A stretch of DNA of 64,000 nucleotides from the NCBI RefSeq assembly GCF_051020765.1, contig NC_134933.1:1426001-1490000 (forward strand), read 5' to 3'. Source of the stretch: Lasioglossum baleicum. Its lineage: Eukaryota; Arthropoda; Insecta; Hymenoptera; Halictidae. Below, one piece after another: positions 1 through 13,895 of this stretch. Each line of letters opens with the position of its first letter. Positions within the stretch are counted from its first letter, which is position 1. The position numbers were made by a program, and so were the translations under genes. The notes below the pieces were generated by a model. It searched no databases and was not told the DNA's origin. It saw only the letters and a list, made by a program, of their open reading frames with translations.

Positions 1-12
1 TTCTTTCTACAG

Positions 13-2896
13 TTAGTAGTATTATCTGTGACCTTCAAACACAACAGGTAAGACGAAGAGAATTGGCAACACAAGTAATGTTAATGTTCAACTACTTAAA
101 CGGCCATCGGTGGATTTTTTAAGACCCAGACATTTCTATACTACACCAGTTTATTTTTTATGAATCCTCATCGCAATTTATACATTCTACATTTGTTGTC
201 TTCCTTGAAACTGTAATTTCTGGGTCTAAAAAGACCCCTGCCGACTGTCGTGCGAGTGTTAAATAGTTTTAAAAAATGCTTCTTACTAAATCTCTCCCCT
301 ATTAGGTACATACCTTTTATGAAGCAGTTGGTTATATGATAAGTGCACAGACGGATACAGTAGTCCAAGAACAACTGATAGAAAAGTATATGCTTCTACC
401 AAATCAAGTTTGGGACGATATCATAAGTCAAGCATCTAAAGTAAGCGGAACGACATAAAATTTTATTGTGTAACGAATCGAATATAGTTCGCTAATTAAA
501 AACATTTTATTTTTCAGAATGTAGATGTGTTAAAAGACCAAGAAGCTGTAAAACAACTTGGTAGCATTTTAAAAACAAATGTTAGAGCTTGCAAAGCTCT
601 CGGGCATCCGTACGTGATACAATTAGGAAGAATATATTTAGATATGTTGAACGTTTATAAGGTGAACTTCCAACTATGGAGTCTTAACACTTTATCTACC
701 GGAAGCCTATTAATAGGATTTTCAATCATTGCGTTGTACCGAAAGAAAGGATAAAAATCTTCTTTTTCATAATAATAATATGAAACGAAGTTATTAGATT
801 CCATTACTGGGTATGACTCGTCGATTTACGATTGATGGCTCTATTAAATAGTTCAGAACCATGAACTTTGAAAAATTATGAAATAATGGCTGACAGATAA
901 TGTGTTAATTGTATGCGAAATTCTTTCGTCAAAGAATGAATACTTACATTGATTTCTTGTCCAGGTTATGAGTGAAAATATAAGTGCTGCAATAGCTTTG
1001 AATGGTGAAGTAGTAATGGAACAATCTTTAATTAAGAGTATGAGAGTAGTGAAAAAGGAAACATTAAAATTGATCTCAGATTGGATCAGCAGAACGACCG
1101 ACGAACAAATGGCAAGCTTTGTTTCTTCATTCATTACAGACAATTGTTGCGATCGAAATACTGTTGTATTACATGAATATGCTGTCCACGATTACAGGTT
1201 TCAGAGAACTTTATACCACCGCTATTAGACGCTGTGTTGTTGGATTATCAAAAGACGAATGTTCATTGTGCTCGAGAACCAGAGGTGTTGAGTGCTATGG
1301 CCATTATCGTAAATAAATTAGAGGACTACATTACCTGTGAAATACCGAAAATATTTGATGCTGTGTTTGAATGTACTCTAGAAATGATTAACAAAGATTT
1401 TGAGGAATTCCCTGAGCACAGAACGAATTTCTTTTTACTTCTACAGGTATCTGTACCAGAAGACAAGACGTCTATATCTACAGTAGCGGACAAAAGTTTA
1501 AGACCGCTTTAAAGAAGACGATAACTTTTTTAATATTCTACTATCTATACGATTTGAACTTTTTTGGGAAGCTAGAGCAATTAGTGTACTGAAGGATGTG
1601 AAAAGAAATTTTTTCAAAAATTACAATTGATCGGAATTGTTGAGAAAATACTAAAAGTTGATTTTTTAACTTTTTTATATGGGTCTATATTGAAAATTTA
1701 AAAAATACGTTTTGTAGATCTGTGTCGATTAAACATATTCTGAAAATTTCGTCAAAATCGGTCGACGTTGCAATGAGCTACAAACGTTTAAAAATGGTAA
1801 AAATGGCAGATTTTCACGATTTTCGGCAATAAATCGTTAAAAAAAGTTAAAAAAAATAAACTTTTAGTATTTTCTCAACAATTCTCCGATCAATTGCAAT
1901 TTTTGAAAAAACTTTTCACATCCTTCAGTAAACTAATTGCTCTAGCTCCCAAAAAAGTTCAAATCGCATAGTACAATATTGAAAAAGTTATCGTCTTCTT
2001 TAGAGCGGTCTTAAACTTTTGTCCGCTACTGTATATCCTTCTTTATTGTTATGTATAGTATTTAATTCTTTTCCGTTTTAGGCTGTAAATATGTACTGTT
2101 TCCCTGCATTTCTTGTAATTCGACCAGCACAATTCAAACTCGTTCTCGACTCGATCATCTGGGCTTTCAAACACACGATGAGAAATGTCGCAGATACAGG
2201 GTTGCAAATACTTTATCAACTTCTACAAAACGTCGAAAGCGAGCCGGCAGCTCAGAACTTCTATCGAACATATTTCACAGATATTCTTCAACACATATTT
2301 AGCGTAGTTACAGACTCATCTCATATAGCAGGTATAGTTTATATGAACATCATTCGAAGTCACTTATTAATTTAATATTGTTTTCGTGTAATTAATCTAT
2401 TGGTCGAATATCTAGGCCTTACTATGCATGCCACTATCCTGGCGTACATGTTCTCATTGGTTGAACTCGGACGAATTCAGGTGCCATTGGGACCTATACC
2501 AGACAATGTATTATACGTTCAAGAATTCGTTGCAAGATTGCTTAAAGCAGCATTTCCACACCTGACTGATAATCAGATTAAAATCACTGTACAAGGTTTA
2601 TTTAATCTTAACCAAAATATCCCAGCATTCAAGGAACATCTTAGAGATTTTCTTGTTCAAATTAGAGTAAGCATTCGCGATGCTTTTCTTATTATTTTTT
2701 GTCGCGGTGTCATATCGAAGAGAATACATGTTCGCGTTTGTTCCCGCAGGAGTACACCGGTGAAGATGACTCTGATCTCTATTTGGAAGAGCGGGAAAAT
2801 GCGTTGCGATTGGCTCAGGAAGAGAAAAGACGACAACAAATGGCCGTTCCGGGACTACTTAATCCTCACGACATACCAGAAGAAATGCAGGACTGA
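13..2896 (+). CDS. emb: Exportin-1 (CRM1/embargoed), 3' exons, 5'-truncated by window edge
   Basis: Nuclear export receptor that carries leucine-rich NES cargo out of the nucleus with Ran-GTP. Eight exons are readable: 13-47, 306-440, 518-661, 965-1111, 1198-1446, 2082-2331, 2416-2666 and 2750-2896. They give 451 residues of the C-terminal HEAT-repeat half, in frame throughout. Diagnostic stretches are LEKYMLLPNQVW-like text in exon 2, QLGSILKTNVRACKALGHP in exon 3, NFIPPLLDAVLLDYQ in exon 4 and the acidic C-terminus EYTGEDDSDLYLEERENA. Exons use GT-AG borders except the intron 1112-1197, which starts with GC. The intron 1447-2081 contains a foldback transposon. The gene starts upstream of the window. 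The family match is certain by eye; exon borders were placed by reading frame and homology. Confidence 0.96.
1475..2036. mobile_element. Foldback (long terminal inverted repeat) element inside an emb intron
   Basis: The two ends, about 1475-1660 and 1856-2036, are inverted copies of each other over roughly 180 bp. The outer ends read TACAGTAGCGGACAAAAG and its complement CTTTTGTCCGCTACTGTA. The centre is AT rich with no coding potential. TA at both ends and a CAGT start suggest a Tc1/mariner-type non-autonomous element (inference). It lies wholly within the intron, so exportin-1 coding sequence is not affected. Confidence 0.8.
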
Positions 2897-5800
2897 ATTG
2901 CCAGTCGTCTTCGTTGCTTCTCTCCTGCACATCTCAATGAGAAACATTCTGTTACAGAGACTATCGTATCTTTTGATCTGCAATTTTCCCCACATGTACC
3001 ACAACTACCATCAAAATGGATTTACGTCATTATATACTTTTTAAAGCCAAGATTACAATATAACATTCTTGTTAAGGAGGTAAGCCCGAAACGTGGTAAT
3101 TGTTTGTCTGTTATGCGATTTTAATAGAATTAAAACTTCTGTTGTGGGTAACAAGTGAGTGTGTGCTGAACAATACTATTTAATGTAATAACAAACAAGG
3201 AAAAAATAACGAAAGAAAGAAAGAAGAAAAAAAATTTTTAAATATCGATATTTAAGAAAAAATTTACTACGAATTCGAGGTGGTGTACGAATGGATGCGC
3301 ACTGAAAGCGTTTGATAACGATGGAACAATAAATACACGTGTGGTAGCTATTAGGTCGGAAAGAAAGTTCTTACGGTTTTTGTTATTTTGATTTTATAAT
3401 AAAAACCGCAAGAACTTTCTTTACAACCTAATATATTTGTTGTCCGTAGAAAGAAAAATTCTGTTGCATATTTTTATACATAAGTTACGCCTATGTGATT
3501 CACGATTGTTTGAAAACAGTTACATGTATTATATTATAAATCTCGTTCAGTTGTAATTATTAATCGATAATCGTACTGCGACAGAATTCAATTTGATAGT
3601 ACCTAGGGGATGCTGCTTTCTGACATGCATTAAATTTAAATTGGGATATCTTGAACATATTATATATGTATACATAAAATAGTATTGTTTCAACAAATTT
3701 AGAGGATGTTACACGTATATGTGAGTTTTTATCTGCATAAAGTTGTATGGTAATGCTATTATTATTACTATATATAGATATATAGAAATATAGATATATA
3801 TGATACATTGCAAGTCACATGGAGGAATTTTGTAAATTAAACGAAACTTCACACATCGCATTTTTTAGGCTTCACTTTTTCTAATAATTCCTATGTACTC
3901 GTAGATTTATTATAAAATATATTCAGGGTAAAATAGCATATATTTTTGTTATATTTAACAAATACAATTTATTTGAAAAAGAAAAACAAGGATTCGAAAA
4001 AGTCTGGATCCTTTTAATGTTCAATGTATATTCTTCTCGAAGTATTCTTGCAATTCAAATCATCCACTAAACTAAAGCTGTTTGCTTTATGGGGGAAATA
4101 GCCATTACTATATCTCTTAAAAAATTTTCTCGTTTCTTTTCTTCGTGAAATGTTCTTTTATTTAGTTCGTTTTAGTATGCGAACCAGCTTCTCAAGAATA
4201 GATGTGTATTTGCTAACAATTTTCTAAATGCAATTGTGAAGCATTTGACTGAATATAGATAAAACGAAATAGTAAAAAAAAAAGATATTTTCCATAAGTG
4301 TTGTATCCTTTCTACAATGTGCAGTATAGTATTATATTAGCCGAGGTTCAATGTTGTTCGAGGTTCGAACACTTTCAAATTGTTTTCAAATGCGATTTTC
4401 TGTTGACCGTTTCTTTTTGTAGATATTTCTTTAGATCTTTCTTTAGTCGTAATAATTTCTTCTAACAACAGTTCGAAAATTTTTCAAATACTCTTTGGAA
4501 CCCAAACATCAAAGAAAGCCAGATTTCTCTGATCGTTCGGGCTTGCCTCCGTCAACATAAACGCTACAGGTGCTTCGACTTACAAACCACAAATAATCTT
4601 GACTTAATACGTGTTTATCATTGGTACATGGTCTATAGACAAAAAAAACTGTGAAGGTAGTAATGACTAAATAAATTTTATAAAAAAAAAAACAGATGAA
4701 AACTGAGAAACTCTTTGAGAACGTGACGTGTTACAAGAATGCAGAAGAAGTTGTAAAACGCTTGGCGCGAATTAAAAAGATTGTTTTCCATCATTCACGA
4801 ACATTGAGAATTGCTTCTATCGTGCAATCGAATTCATTGCTCGTGAATAGGCGATTATTAGCCGCAAAAAAAAGGAAAAAAATACTTACCGCTTGTGTCG
4901 CACTGTTTTTTTTGTTCTCGGGATTACGAAAAGTGAGAATAAAAATCAATGCCGCCACAGGAACGAAACAGATGTGCGTACCGTTATTGCATTTTTATGA
5001 AAACATCAACGATTTGTATCATACAAGAAAAAAAGATGAAAGAAAAATGAATCAATGAGTGTGTAGCTTTGCTTGGAACCTTGAAGCCATTACATTTGAT
5101 ACTATGCGACTCGGGTCTCAAGCTAGGCCGCTATGACTGCAAGACAGAAGAAAACCGAAAAATAGCAACACGAAGGAAAAAGAATCAATGCCATTTTTTA
5201 TTTCGTTCTCCTCGTCGGTAGACTGTATTTATTTGCAACCGCTATTGTAACAAAAAGGGAGTATAGCATAAATTTGATAGTCATTTTTTTCACAGGATTT
5301 GTAGTACACACACACACACAGAGACATTACACACTTTGTAAAACTTTTGTCGCAAAACAAGAGAAAGAGGAAAAAATATTATTTGTATGGATAGATGTAA
5401 TAAGTTACAAAATGTATTTAGTCATACATAGTTGTATGTGATAAGACTACATGTAATGAGGAAAGTGCTTAAAGAGTCGTAAGATATCGAAGTAATAATC
5501 GTATCTAAAATAAATCTGCCACTAAATGTTTTTATAAGCTGTTCGTTTGTTATAAGAGAGTCCTAAATTTAGCAAGAGGTTTTTACGGTATAAGTAATTT
5601 TGGACGTAAATAAGTACAGCTAAGACACAGAAAAAAACGGGGACCAAAAGTAACCGTTATGTCCAAAATTTTCATGAAAAGAAATCAACAACAGAAATTG
5701 TTTTCTCATTTGAGTTGAGGATAATAACCATAAAATGTAAAAAGAAATTTTAAAAAACCACACGATTTAAAAAATGTGTATTTCCAAATGTTTATTTTCA

Positions 5801-7614
5801 AACGTTATTTTGGTTGCTTGTAACAGCGATTATATAGTTATTCGAACCAAAGAGATTGTACATAAAAAAATAAATTAAAAGACCGAGAATTTAATTGATA
5901 GAATGCATCCATAAAACAATTATGTGCGATCGAGAACTTATAAATTTAAAAGGTCCCTAACTGATGATTATTGTGATTAACCGAAATAAATTTCCCTTAT
6001 CGATGACTATCGGCAATGAAAAAATTTTTTCGGTTGTTTACAATTCTTTTTTATAACAGAAACAATTCAATTAAAAAGATAATTGTTCTTTTCTTCATTT
6101 TGGTTGTAACAGTTATGGTCCCCGAAAAAACAAATACGTGTTTTCTTCTCTCTCTGTCTCTCTCTCCTTTTTTTCTTTTTTAGTTTTATATCCGAACATT
6201 TGCTGACTGGAGTGTATTTTCTGAAAAAAAGCAAACGGAGGAAGTGAATTTCTTTTCGAAATTAGTGTATCGTGTTAAGAGAAACAACTGGCAAACGATA
6301 TACGAAACCAAAAGTACACCTTTACGATGAGTTGTGAATAATACTGTGTATTGCATTGTTCTTAGGAGAAAAAAACGATTTACAGACGAAACATTGATAT
6401 CGATACGAATAGACGACATCTGATTGGTTTCTAAATTCTGCAATAAAATACGTGAACACGGCGATTTGCTTTCTAATTAATGCACGGTAAAAAAAGATAT
6501 TTTAACGTCTATGTTTATGGTTGCAATACATAAATATAGTTTCATTCAATCGGGATTTAACGAAATGACGGTCTCTTGCTCTCCCTACGATTTTGTTTAA
6601 CTCGGCGAAGTGTTAAGAAATAGATTTTGTAAGCTGCTAAGAGTGATGGCATTAATCTTGTAAGTTGTCGGGGATCATGTGACATAGTTGTGAGTACTGA
6701 GTACATAGTTATACGGAATGGTCTGTCACGCATGTTTGAATGAGTGGATGTGTAAGTTAAAAAGTTCTACCAGTTATTCATTATAACGACAAAAATATGT
6801 AAAGAGTTTAATAATACTTACTAATAAAATAAAAAATGCCACTATAATAATGCTTCGTATCCTCGATGAAATTGTCATGTGCGAACTATATTAGCATCTA
6901 ATAAGTGACACGTGCACAAAACAAAAGCTTTCTTGTTATTTATATCATTTTCTATTTTCGCGAATTTATTTTGTATATTCTATCTATACTTGTTCTCATT
7001 AAACCATTTTTATAAGTTTCCGTTGAGATTGTTTTATATTTTCAGATCATTTCCGAATATTTGCTATTAGCACGGGTAATTAATTTAATTATGCATTATT
7101 CTTTCACCTACTATGGTATATGAAATATTCGAATCGTGGTAGGATAAGATTTGAATTTGAAATTTAAACCGCGCCGTTCATTTGAAATGTGTTCGAAAAT
7201 AATTTTCGTTGCGTTTAACAGTTTAATTTTATCTGTCGAAAATTTTTTAAATAAACGCAAAGAAAGTTCATCAACACACATATATATATATATATATATA
7301 TTCAAAATATTCAATAATAAATCCTAAGCGAATTCTTCCTTTTTTCATTCATTATCAATACACAAGATAGCGCTGTACTCACCTTTGTGTTTTTTGGATC
7401 ACCAGGAACGGGACGTATGTACAACTGTTTTTACTATCTATACAACTGCTATATAACGTAAAATCCGAAAACAAGTCTAAATAGTGTAATTCATAAATAT
7501 ACAAACCTAACCATTTTCACGTGTGAAACAGATGTGAGGTAAAAGTAGGTGACATCTAACCAAATGACGCTTTAGTTAACGCTGAAAGTAAAGTTGTAAA
7601 AAGAGTGACAAAAA
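2897..7614. other. Intergenic: emb 3' UTR and downstream AT-rich spacer
   Basis: This follows the exportin-1 stop codon and runs to the xmas-2 start. It is AT rich, with one small mariner-type MITE near 3351, a (CA) run near 5310, a CT-rich run near 6148 and a TA run near 7280. A 120-codon open frame at 4696-5058 has a lysine-rich, low-complexity translation with no recognisable domain. I do not call it a gene. An AATAAA at about 6824 could end a long transcript. The xmas-2 promoter should lie in the last few hundred bases, but I see no clear core element. Confidence 0.6.
3351..3431. mobile_element. Mariner-type MITE, 81 bp near-perfect hairpin
   Basis: The element starts TTAGGTCGGAAAGAAAGTTC and ends with the inverted copy GAACTTTCTTTACAACCTAA. 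Outside it, TA is present on both sides, as expected for the TA target duplication of mariner elements. The TTAGGTtGg-like terminus is typical of mariner inverted repeats (established knowledge). It is too short to code. Confidence 0.75.
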
Positions 7615-10600
7615 ATGGAGCGTGGAGAAAATACAGAAGATAAATCAACAGAAGGCGCATCTTCGAAAGTGTTTGTATTCTCCGCACCAAATGTACTTAG
7701 TCCTCCTAGTGGTATAAATTCCGAGGTTAATACAGAAACGTTGGATACGTCGGTTATTAAGAAAAATGTTTTTACTTTTGCTACACCGACGTCAGTATCG
7801 CAGCCGAATCTTTTAAGTGAACCTAAGCATCAGTCGAGATCATCCGAGAAACAATACAAACCTAAAATATTAAGGCACACGTACAAACCTGCTGTTAATG
7901 TTTTTGCCCAAGCTCTTAAGGATACCACAATGTACGAGCAGTTAAAGAAGAATTCTCGATCGCAAGCTGCTAAAATTAATCCGGAAAATTCAATAACTTG
8001 CACCAGTGTACCACAGTCTTTGCTCACAAAGGTAACAGCGAAAGAATACTTTATGATGTTCGGAAATCTTTCAAGGATCACTATTCGTCCGAAGAAGCAA
8101 ACAATTACAGTTACCTATGTCACCAAAGAAGAGGCGATTGTCGCTTACGATCAAAGTGGCGAGTACTATGGGGAGAAGTTTAATGTAGAATGGACCAAAC
8201 TAACTGCATCACCGAAGTCTCCAACCAAACGGAAAGAATCGCATAAGAATATGGTAACAAATTTTATCAACGACGACGAACTCCAAATGGAATTAGATGC
8301 TATGAAAAATCTAGCGTACAATGTACACGACAGAGATAACTCTGATTATTTGAATTGCACATCGGTGAGTAAAAAGAAGGAAACTCAGAAGGTGAAGGGT
8401 ACATCGAAGGTAGCATCTAGGACTGAGAAAGCAGCTGCTAAATCCGAGAAGCATAAAATAGACAGTCAAATATCAGATCTGTTACCTAATGCTAGCATCG
8501 AGGAATTGCAAAAAATAATTCGTCAACCAGCCTATACCTCGGAGGACAAATACAAGGTATTAGAAGCAAGAGATCGACTCATGCGTACAAAACAGACTAA
8601 ATCGCATACGCTGGCTGCTGCTAGAGCAATGGTTGGGATATGCCCTGATATGTGTCCTGAAAAAGAACGTCTGATGCGCGAGTCGAACAGACAACTCGCG
8701 TTGTACGAACAACTTGAAAGCAACGAGTATAAAATAAATCATGCGATTGCTGTGAAACAGTATTCCAGGTCTTCGGCGGATCAAGAGGAACCGATGGCAC
8801 ATGATCTAAGACCTGTGAAATCCTTGAAAATGACTATGAGTTACTTGCTTCATGAAATAGCGAATCTTTGCGACGAAGAAGGTACAAATTTGGGAGACTG
8901 GTATCATTTCCTGTGGGACAGAACAAGGGGAATTCGGAAAGATATAACGCAGCAAGAACTATGCTGCACAGATAGCGTTGAACTGGTCGAACAATGCGCT
9001 AGGTTTCACATAGTCTGTTCTGAAAGGCTCTGCGCCGAAGAACCGTCTGTTTTCGACAAAAAGATCAACTCGGATAATCTGACGAAATGTTTACAAACAT
9101 TGAAGTACATGTATCACGATCTAAGAGTGAAAGGGATAAATTGCAAGAATGAATCAGAGTTTCGGGCATACATCATTCTACTGAATTTGAACAACAGCAA
9201 TTTCATGTGGGACTTGCAAAGGCTGCCAAAGAGCGTGCAAAGATCTCCAGAAGTTCAATTTGCACAGAATGTTTACTCTGCGTTGGAGTCAAATAATTAT
9301 TATAAATTCTTCAAGCTCGTTTGTAAAACAACGTATTTGAATGCTTGTATCTTGCTTAGGTACTTCAACCAAGTAAGATTAAGGGCATTATCGATAATGG
9401 TGAAGGCTTATTGCAGGACTGCAGCAACGGCATATCCATTGTACGAGTTAATTGACATTTTAGGCTTCGAGGACGAACAGGAAGCTATTTACTTTTGCGA
9501 ACAAGTGGGATTACATGTTGCAAGGGATGAACTCCATGTACTATTGAACAGACAAAATTTCTCTATGTCTGTAATTAACATGAAGCAAAACAGAGCTTGT
9601 AATGTGATAGAATCTAAGAGGATAATGAAGCAGTTGTCTATCGGAGAATGCATAGCGGGAGAGAAAATGCCAGAGAGAAATTACAAGTATCATATTCCGC
9701 ATAACAGTTTCGATGAGCACGGATATTTATTATCGGACTCTGTCAATGCCGAGGACCAAAATAAGAACGATGTTTGTACTCTGAATGATCCATACGAATA
9801 TATTGACGAAGACATAGTTGAAACTAAGAAGTCTGACATAGTCCCCGAGAAAAATCAAAATAAACCTGAGAGTTCTGGCTACAGTACCGAGTATAGAAAT
9901 GTATTTACTACGACCAGTGTGAGCAGTAATTTTAATACAAACATCATTACACCTCAGATGACTAGTACAAACATATTTTCAATGCCCAAGTCTCAAGTGC
10001 CAATCGCAGAGTTTCAAGAAAAATATGAAGGTACAAACATATTTGGTTTTCTACCAAAACAGGAAAATACTGTATCAGAAGCAAGTAGAACTAATGAATC
10101 GTCTATTTTTGGTAACGCATATAATGCTACATCGACGATTGCAAAATCATCTAATGTATCCTCAAAATCATTGGAGCCGCCACCACCATATAGCAGTAGC
10201 GGTTCATCATTTACAGTAGCTACAAACAAAAGTATATTTTCGGGAGCCACACAGGGAAATGTATTAATGAAAAATGTAACGTGTTCCTCGATATTCTCGA
10301 ATACATTCTCGAATGTGCAAACCGCTCCAAAATTATCAAGCATCCCTGCAGTAACCGATAGTAACAATAGATTAAAAGATGCTCCAAACATTTTCGCTCG
10401 TCCGAACCCGTTAGAAGAGAAAGCAAAAGTTGAGAATGCAAAATCAGAGGAGAAAATTTCTGCAAAGAGGATGCAACAAATTGATGAACTAGCGGAGCAA
10501 ATTTTGAACGATGTCGAGATGGAAATTGTTGAAAATTCCTGTTCTAGACTGGTCGACGAAGAAATGGACAGAATGAGTACCCGCAATAAATCAAGCGAGA

Positions 10601-12555
10601 ACATTATGAATGAAATTTTGTCGGAAATTACTCAGGAGATATGCGATAGTATTCTACAAGAAGAAATTATTACTTCGAGAAAATTACATGCACTTTCGAC
10701 GAAAATGAAAAAACGAACAGTCATAAAATATTTCAGTATATGGAAGTTTAACACTTTAAAAAGGAAACAACAACGGAAGTCGCTGGATAATACTCCAGTA
10801 TGGTTGCAAAAGTATTCCAGCGATGAATGCGCTAAATTGTTATATTCGAAAAACCAGAATTTAGTCATTGAAAACATGTGTAGAAGACGAGAAGAGCCCA
10901 AAGTTTTGAAATCTTACATTGATTCTTTGTACAAAGTCGAACTTGTAATTTTAATGGGCATTAAAGAAAACTTGAGGTCTCCAGAGATGAGCATGCTCTC
11001 GAACTATTATTGGAAATTAGTCATTTCGTGGCCAGACTTGTTCAACAAACCTGTTCTATGGCATCATAAAAAAATAATGAATCAGTATCTCTGTCCCGAA
11101 GACTACACCGTGAATCCGATTATAAAAACGCATCGAGCAAGTCCACTTGAAACTTTGCATATTTGTATTCGGAATTTCGAGGGTCTGATCAGCGATCATA
11201 ATTTAGTAGGTTCGGATGCTCTCCTTTTCATAGCGAGCGCTACCGAGAGTACAAACACCATTACAAAACGTTTAACGAAAACTATATTATCCAGAGATAG
11301 ACTTATGCCCATTCCTCTAGTATTCCTCGTTTTGGGTGACGAAAATTTTAATACGCAAGACACAGAAGTGGTTTCCACGTTAGAAAAATTATTAGACGCT
11401 GGATATTTATCGATTTATACTATCATGAAAGAAAACGATTTAAATGAGGAAAGGGTCTTGAATATGACGCAAAGTGCCATATTCTGGTTGTCCATAAATA
11501 AATCACCTAAAAATCCATTGGAAATGGACTATTTAGAAAATATTTGTGATATTTGTTTAACAGACGAACTGTGGCTAAGGTAATCAACAAAATATTCTCT
11601 CATTTGTTAAAATTTATTATCGTTTCTAATATTGCTTTTCTTACAGGCTACAAGATGACTCATCCTTCAATGACAAATTATTTTACGCGCTGAGGGAGCC
11701 CAAATTCATCATAGATCTACACAACGAAGCAATCACTCATCTAATGAACATAATACTGAATCCAGAATCATTTATGTATACAAAATTTGCTCCAGAATTT
11801 AAGAAATTCGTTAAAAACGAGTATATGATCCCATGTGGCTACGAGTACTTCGACGACGGTTGGAAAAAGGAGGACTATAAAGCAAGAATAGGAGATGTGT
11901 TGGATTCTTTTAAATTACCACAGTGGAGGTAAGTTACGCTGTAAATTTTATTAAACGAATATAATAAAATTGATTTGTGTATTACAGGTACGACTGGCCG
12001 TTGGATGATGACAACACGTTTCATCAGAATGTAACAAATTACTTTAAAGAAGCATTGAGCAATGTTGATGGCGACGAAGTATCGTGCAGTTTATTTGACA
12101 GTTTATTCTTTACATCTGGTATGCTAACTGTGACGAACTTTATCGATGTTCTATTACATATCGTTAAGAGTAGGGTGAATTCTGTCGATAAAGATTTGAA
12201 AGTGGTTTATAATAAGAATCATATAAAGTACTTCCGATCGTTGCCGTGGTGGTTTAAGTCGAATATATTCAATGCATATAAAGTTACGACGCAAGATTTA
12301 AATATAGAAAAACATGAAATGATAGATAAAATGAAGAGCAACATGAACGAACCAATTACGAAAAGACGAAGAGTATTTAGGAACGAAGAAACGAAAGATT
12401 CTAAAATCGATCCGTTAGCTGAATTCTGCGAGTATAGTCGGACCCAAGTAATGGAGGTGCATTGCATTTCGAAAAAGGTAGAGGATCGTTTAAAAGTTCA
12501 TCAAGAACAAAATAATTTATTTGAAGAAAAGCTAAACAATGCATTGTATAGCTAA
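7615..12555 (+). CDS. xmas: Xmas-2 / GANP, Sac3-domain scaffold of TREX-2
   Basis: Scaffold of the TREX-2 complex at the nuclear pore, coupling transcription to mRNA export. Three exons, 7615-11579, 11647-11928 and 11988-12555, join to 1604 residues. The N-terminus is Ser/Thr/Phe rich like FG-nucleoporin-binding regions. Residues ~134-195 look like an RRM fold. The Sac3 signature GICPDMCPEKERLMRE lies at about 340-356, inside a domain running to about 690. Residues 730-940 are low complexity with more Phe-Gly-like dipeptides, and a helical stretch at about 945-1060 could be the centrin/ENY2-binding segment. The C-terminal third matches the GANP/MCM3AP conserved end. The start ATG at 7615 is the first in frame. 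The length is somewhat above fly Xmas-2 as I recall it. Confidence 0.93.
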
Positions 12556-12881
12556 CTTAAATTTACTTAATAACATGTAAATATATTATTATTTCTGATC
12601 CTCGAATTAATCTTAGTGCCACGACGACTGTATGGTATTTCTTTTATGTATATGTATTTAGTAAGGTTTATATTTAATGTACGAATGCAAGTAACAGATT
12701 CACGTAAGTTTGTAGTGAAAGAAGATTAAGTTACAAGATTTCACTAATAAGACGTGCGATTTACATAGTATTTTGTATATAAAATTTTCATTGTAACTGT
12801 TTAAATACACACAGATACGAAACACGTTAAATTTCGCTATTATATTATTTTATTTGTTTCTTATGATTCAATTTGATTGTA
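12556..12881. other. xmas-2 3' end and junction with the inverted duplication
   Basis: Short AT-rich stretch after the xmas-2 stop. Sequence shared with the right arm begins at about 12882. The breakpoint is abrupt: past the AGCTCTTGT block, left and right sequences no longer match. No gene is seen. Confidence 0.6.
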
Positions 12882-13282
12882 AGCTCTTGTGTTATGTCGA
12901 TCGTCGTGTCAGCTTTGGTTGAGAATCATGCTCCGATTCATTGTACAAAGACTGACCATCGACTATACTTTCTGCAGCAGATTCTATGTAAAATAATTCT
13001 CCAGTAGGGCTGATTTCTGACTCCCATTCTGCAGCAGAACTGTATCCAAAAACATATTATAATCTCATCACAAAAATATATTTCATCTGTGACTGATACA
13101 ATATTTTTAAACAATTTTCTGTACCTGTCCGTGTCTGAATAATATGATCCAGTACAGGATCCGCTATCACTTGCCCACCAGTCATGCTCATTATCATCTG
13201 GTGTACCTCCAGCAGCACAAATTTGATCACTATATTTACATTGTGAGTTTGTGGATATGTTTTTAGAGTTTGTGTCATCCAT
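12882..13282 (-). pseudogene. 5' fragment of inturned (duplicated exons 1 and part of 2)
   Basis: On the minus strand, exon 1 (13282-13125) starts MDDTNSKNISTNSQC and includes the inturned-like WWASDSGSCTGSYYSDTD. Exon 2 starts near 13040 and is cut off at about 12882, where the duplication ends, just before xmas-2. The complete gene is at 23262-27137. The fragment lacks the PDZ and longin-like regions and cannot make functional inturned. It probably keeps the promoter, so a short chimeric transcript is conceivable. Confidence 0.88.
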
Positions 13283-13895
13283 ACTGTTTAGGATGTAATT
13301 TTTAATATTCTATAATAAAATACACTTATCAAAGTATGTATATATCTAAATGTCTTTTGAATTGATATGTTGTTGTTTGTTGTGCACCAGACATTTATTT
13401 CGTTTTATGCTTCTAAGGACAGGTTGGGTCAAAGAATTCTCACCTGAAGACTTGAATGCTTCAGTAGGAAGGGTGGGGGTTGAAATTATACCTTGATACA
13501 TATCGTTCAGCTATAAATCAAGATACAAGACATCAAACACAGGTAACTTAAATACATTACGAATACCATCTAATTCCAATAAAAAAGTATACTTTTATAA
13601 GACGCTTTTATTCAAATACAATAAAAAAATAGTTTCTACTTAAGAATCTCTTAGGTTGTTACATTCCGAGTTACAATCACTCGCGTTAATTATCTATGCT
13701 CTAGAACTATATAAAACAAAACTCAGTACTTCCAGGTACCAAGAGTCACAATTTATTTCAAGTATGTTGGCCAACGAGCGAATGAAAGGGGACCTCATTG
13801 CAAACCCATGTTGTTGAAATGCAGTTGATTGATTGCGCTTCACACGTTTTAAAACATAAATAAAAAAGTTTATTTCTCCTACAAGCATAAAATTC

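Noticed and set aside
4696..5058. 120-codon frame downstream of exportin-1
   Set aside because: Lysine-rich, no recognised domain and no splice or promoter context. Most likely chance or 3' UTR.
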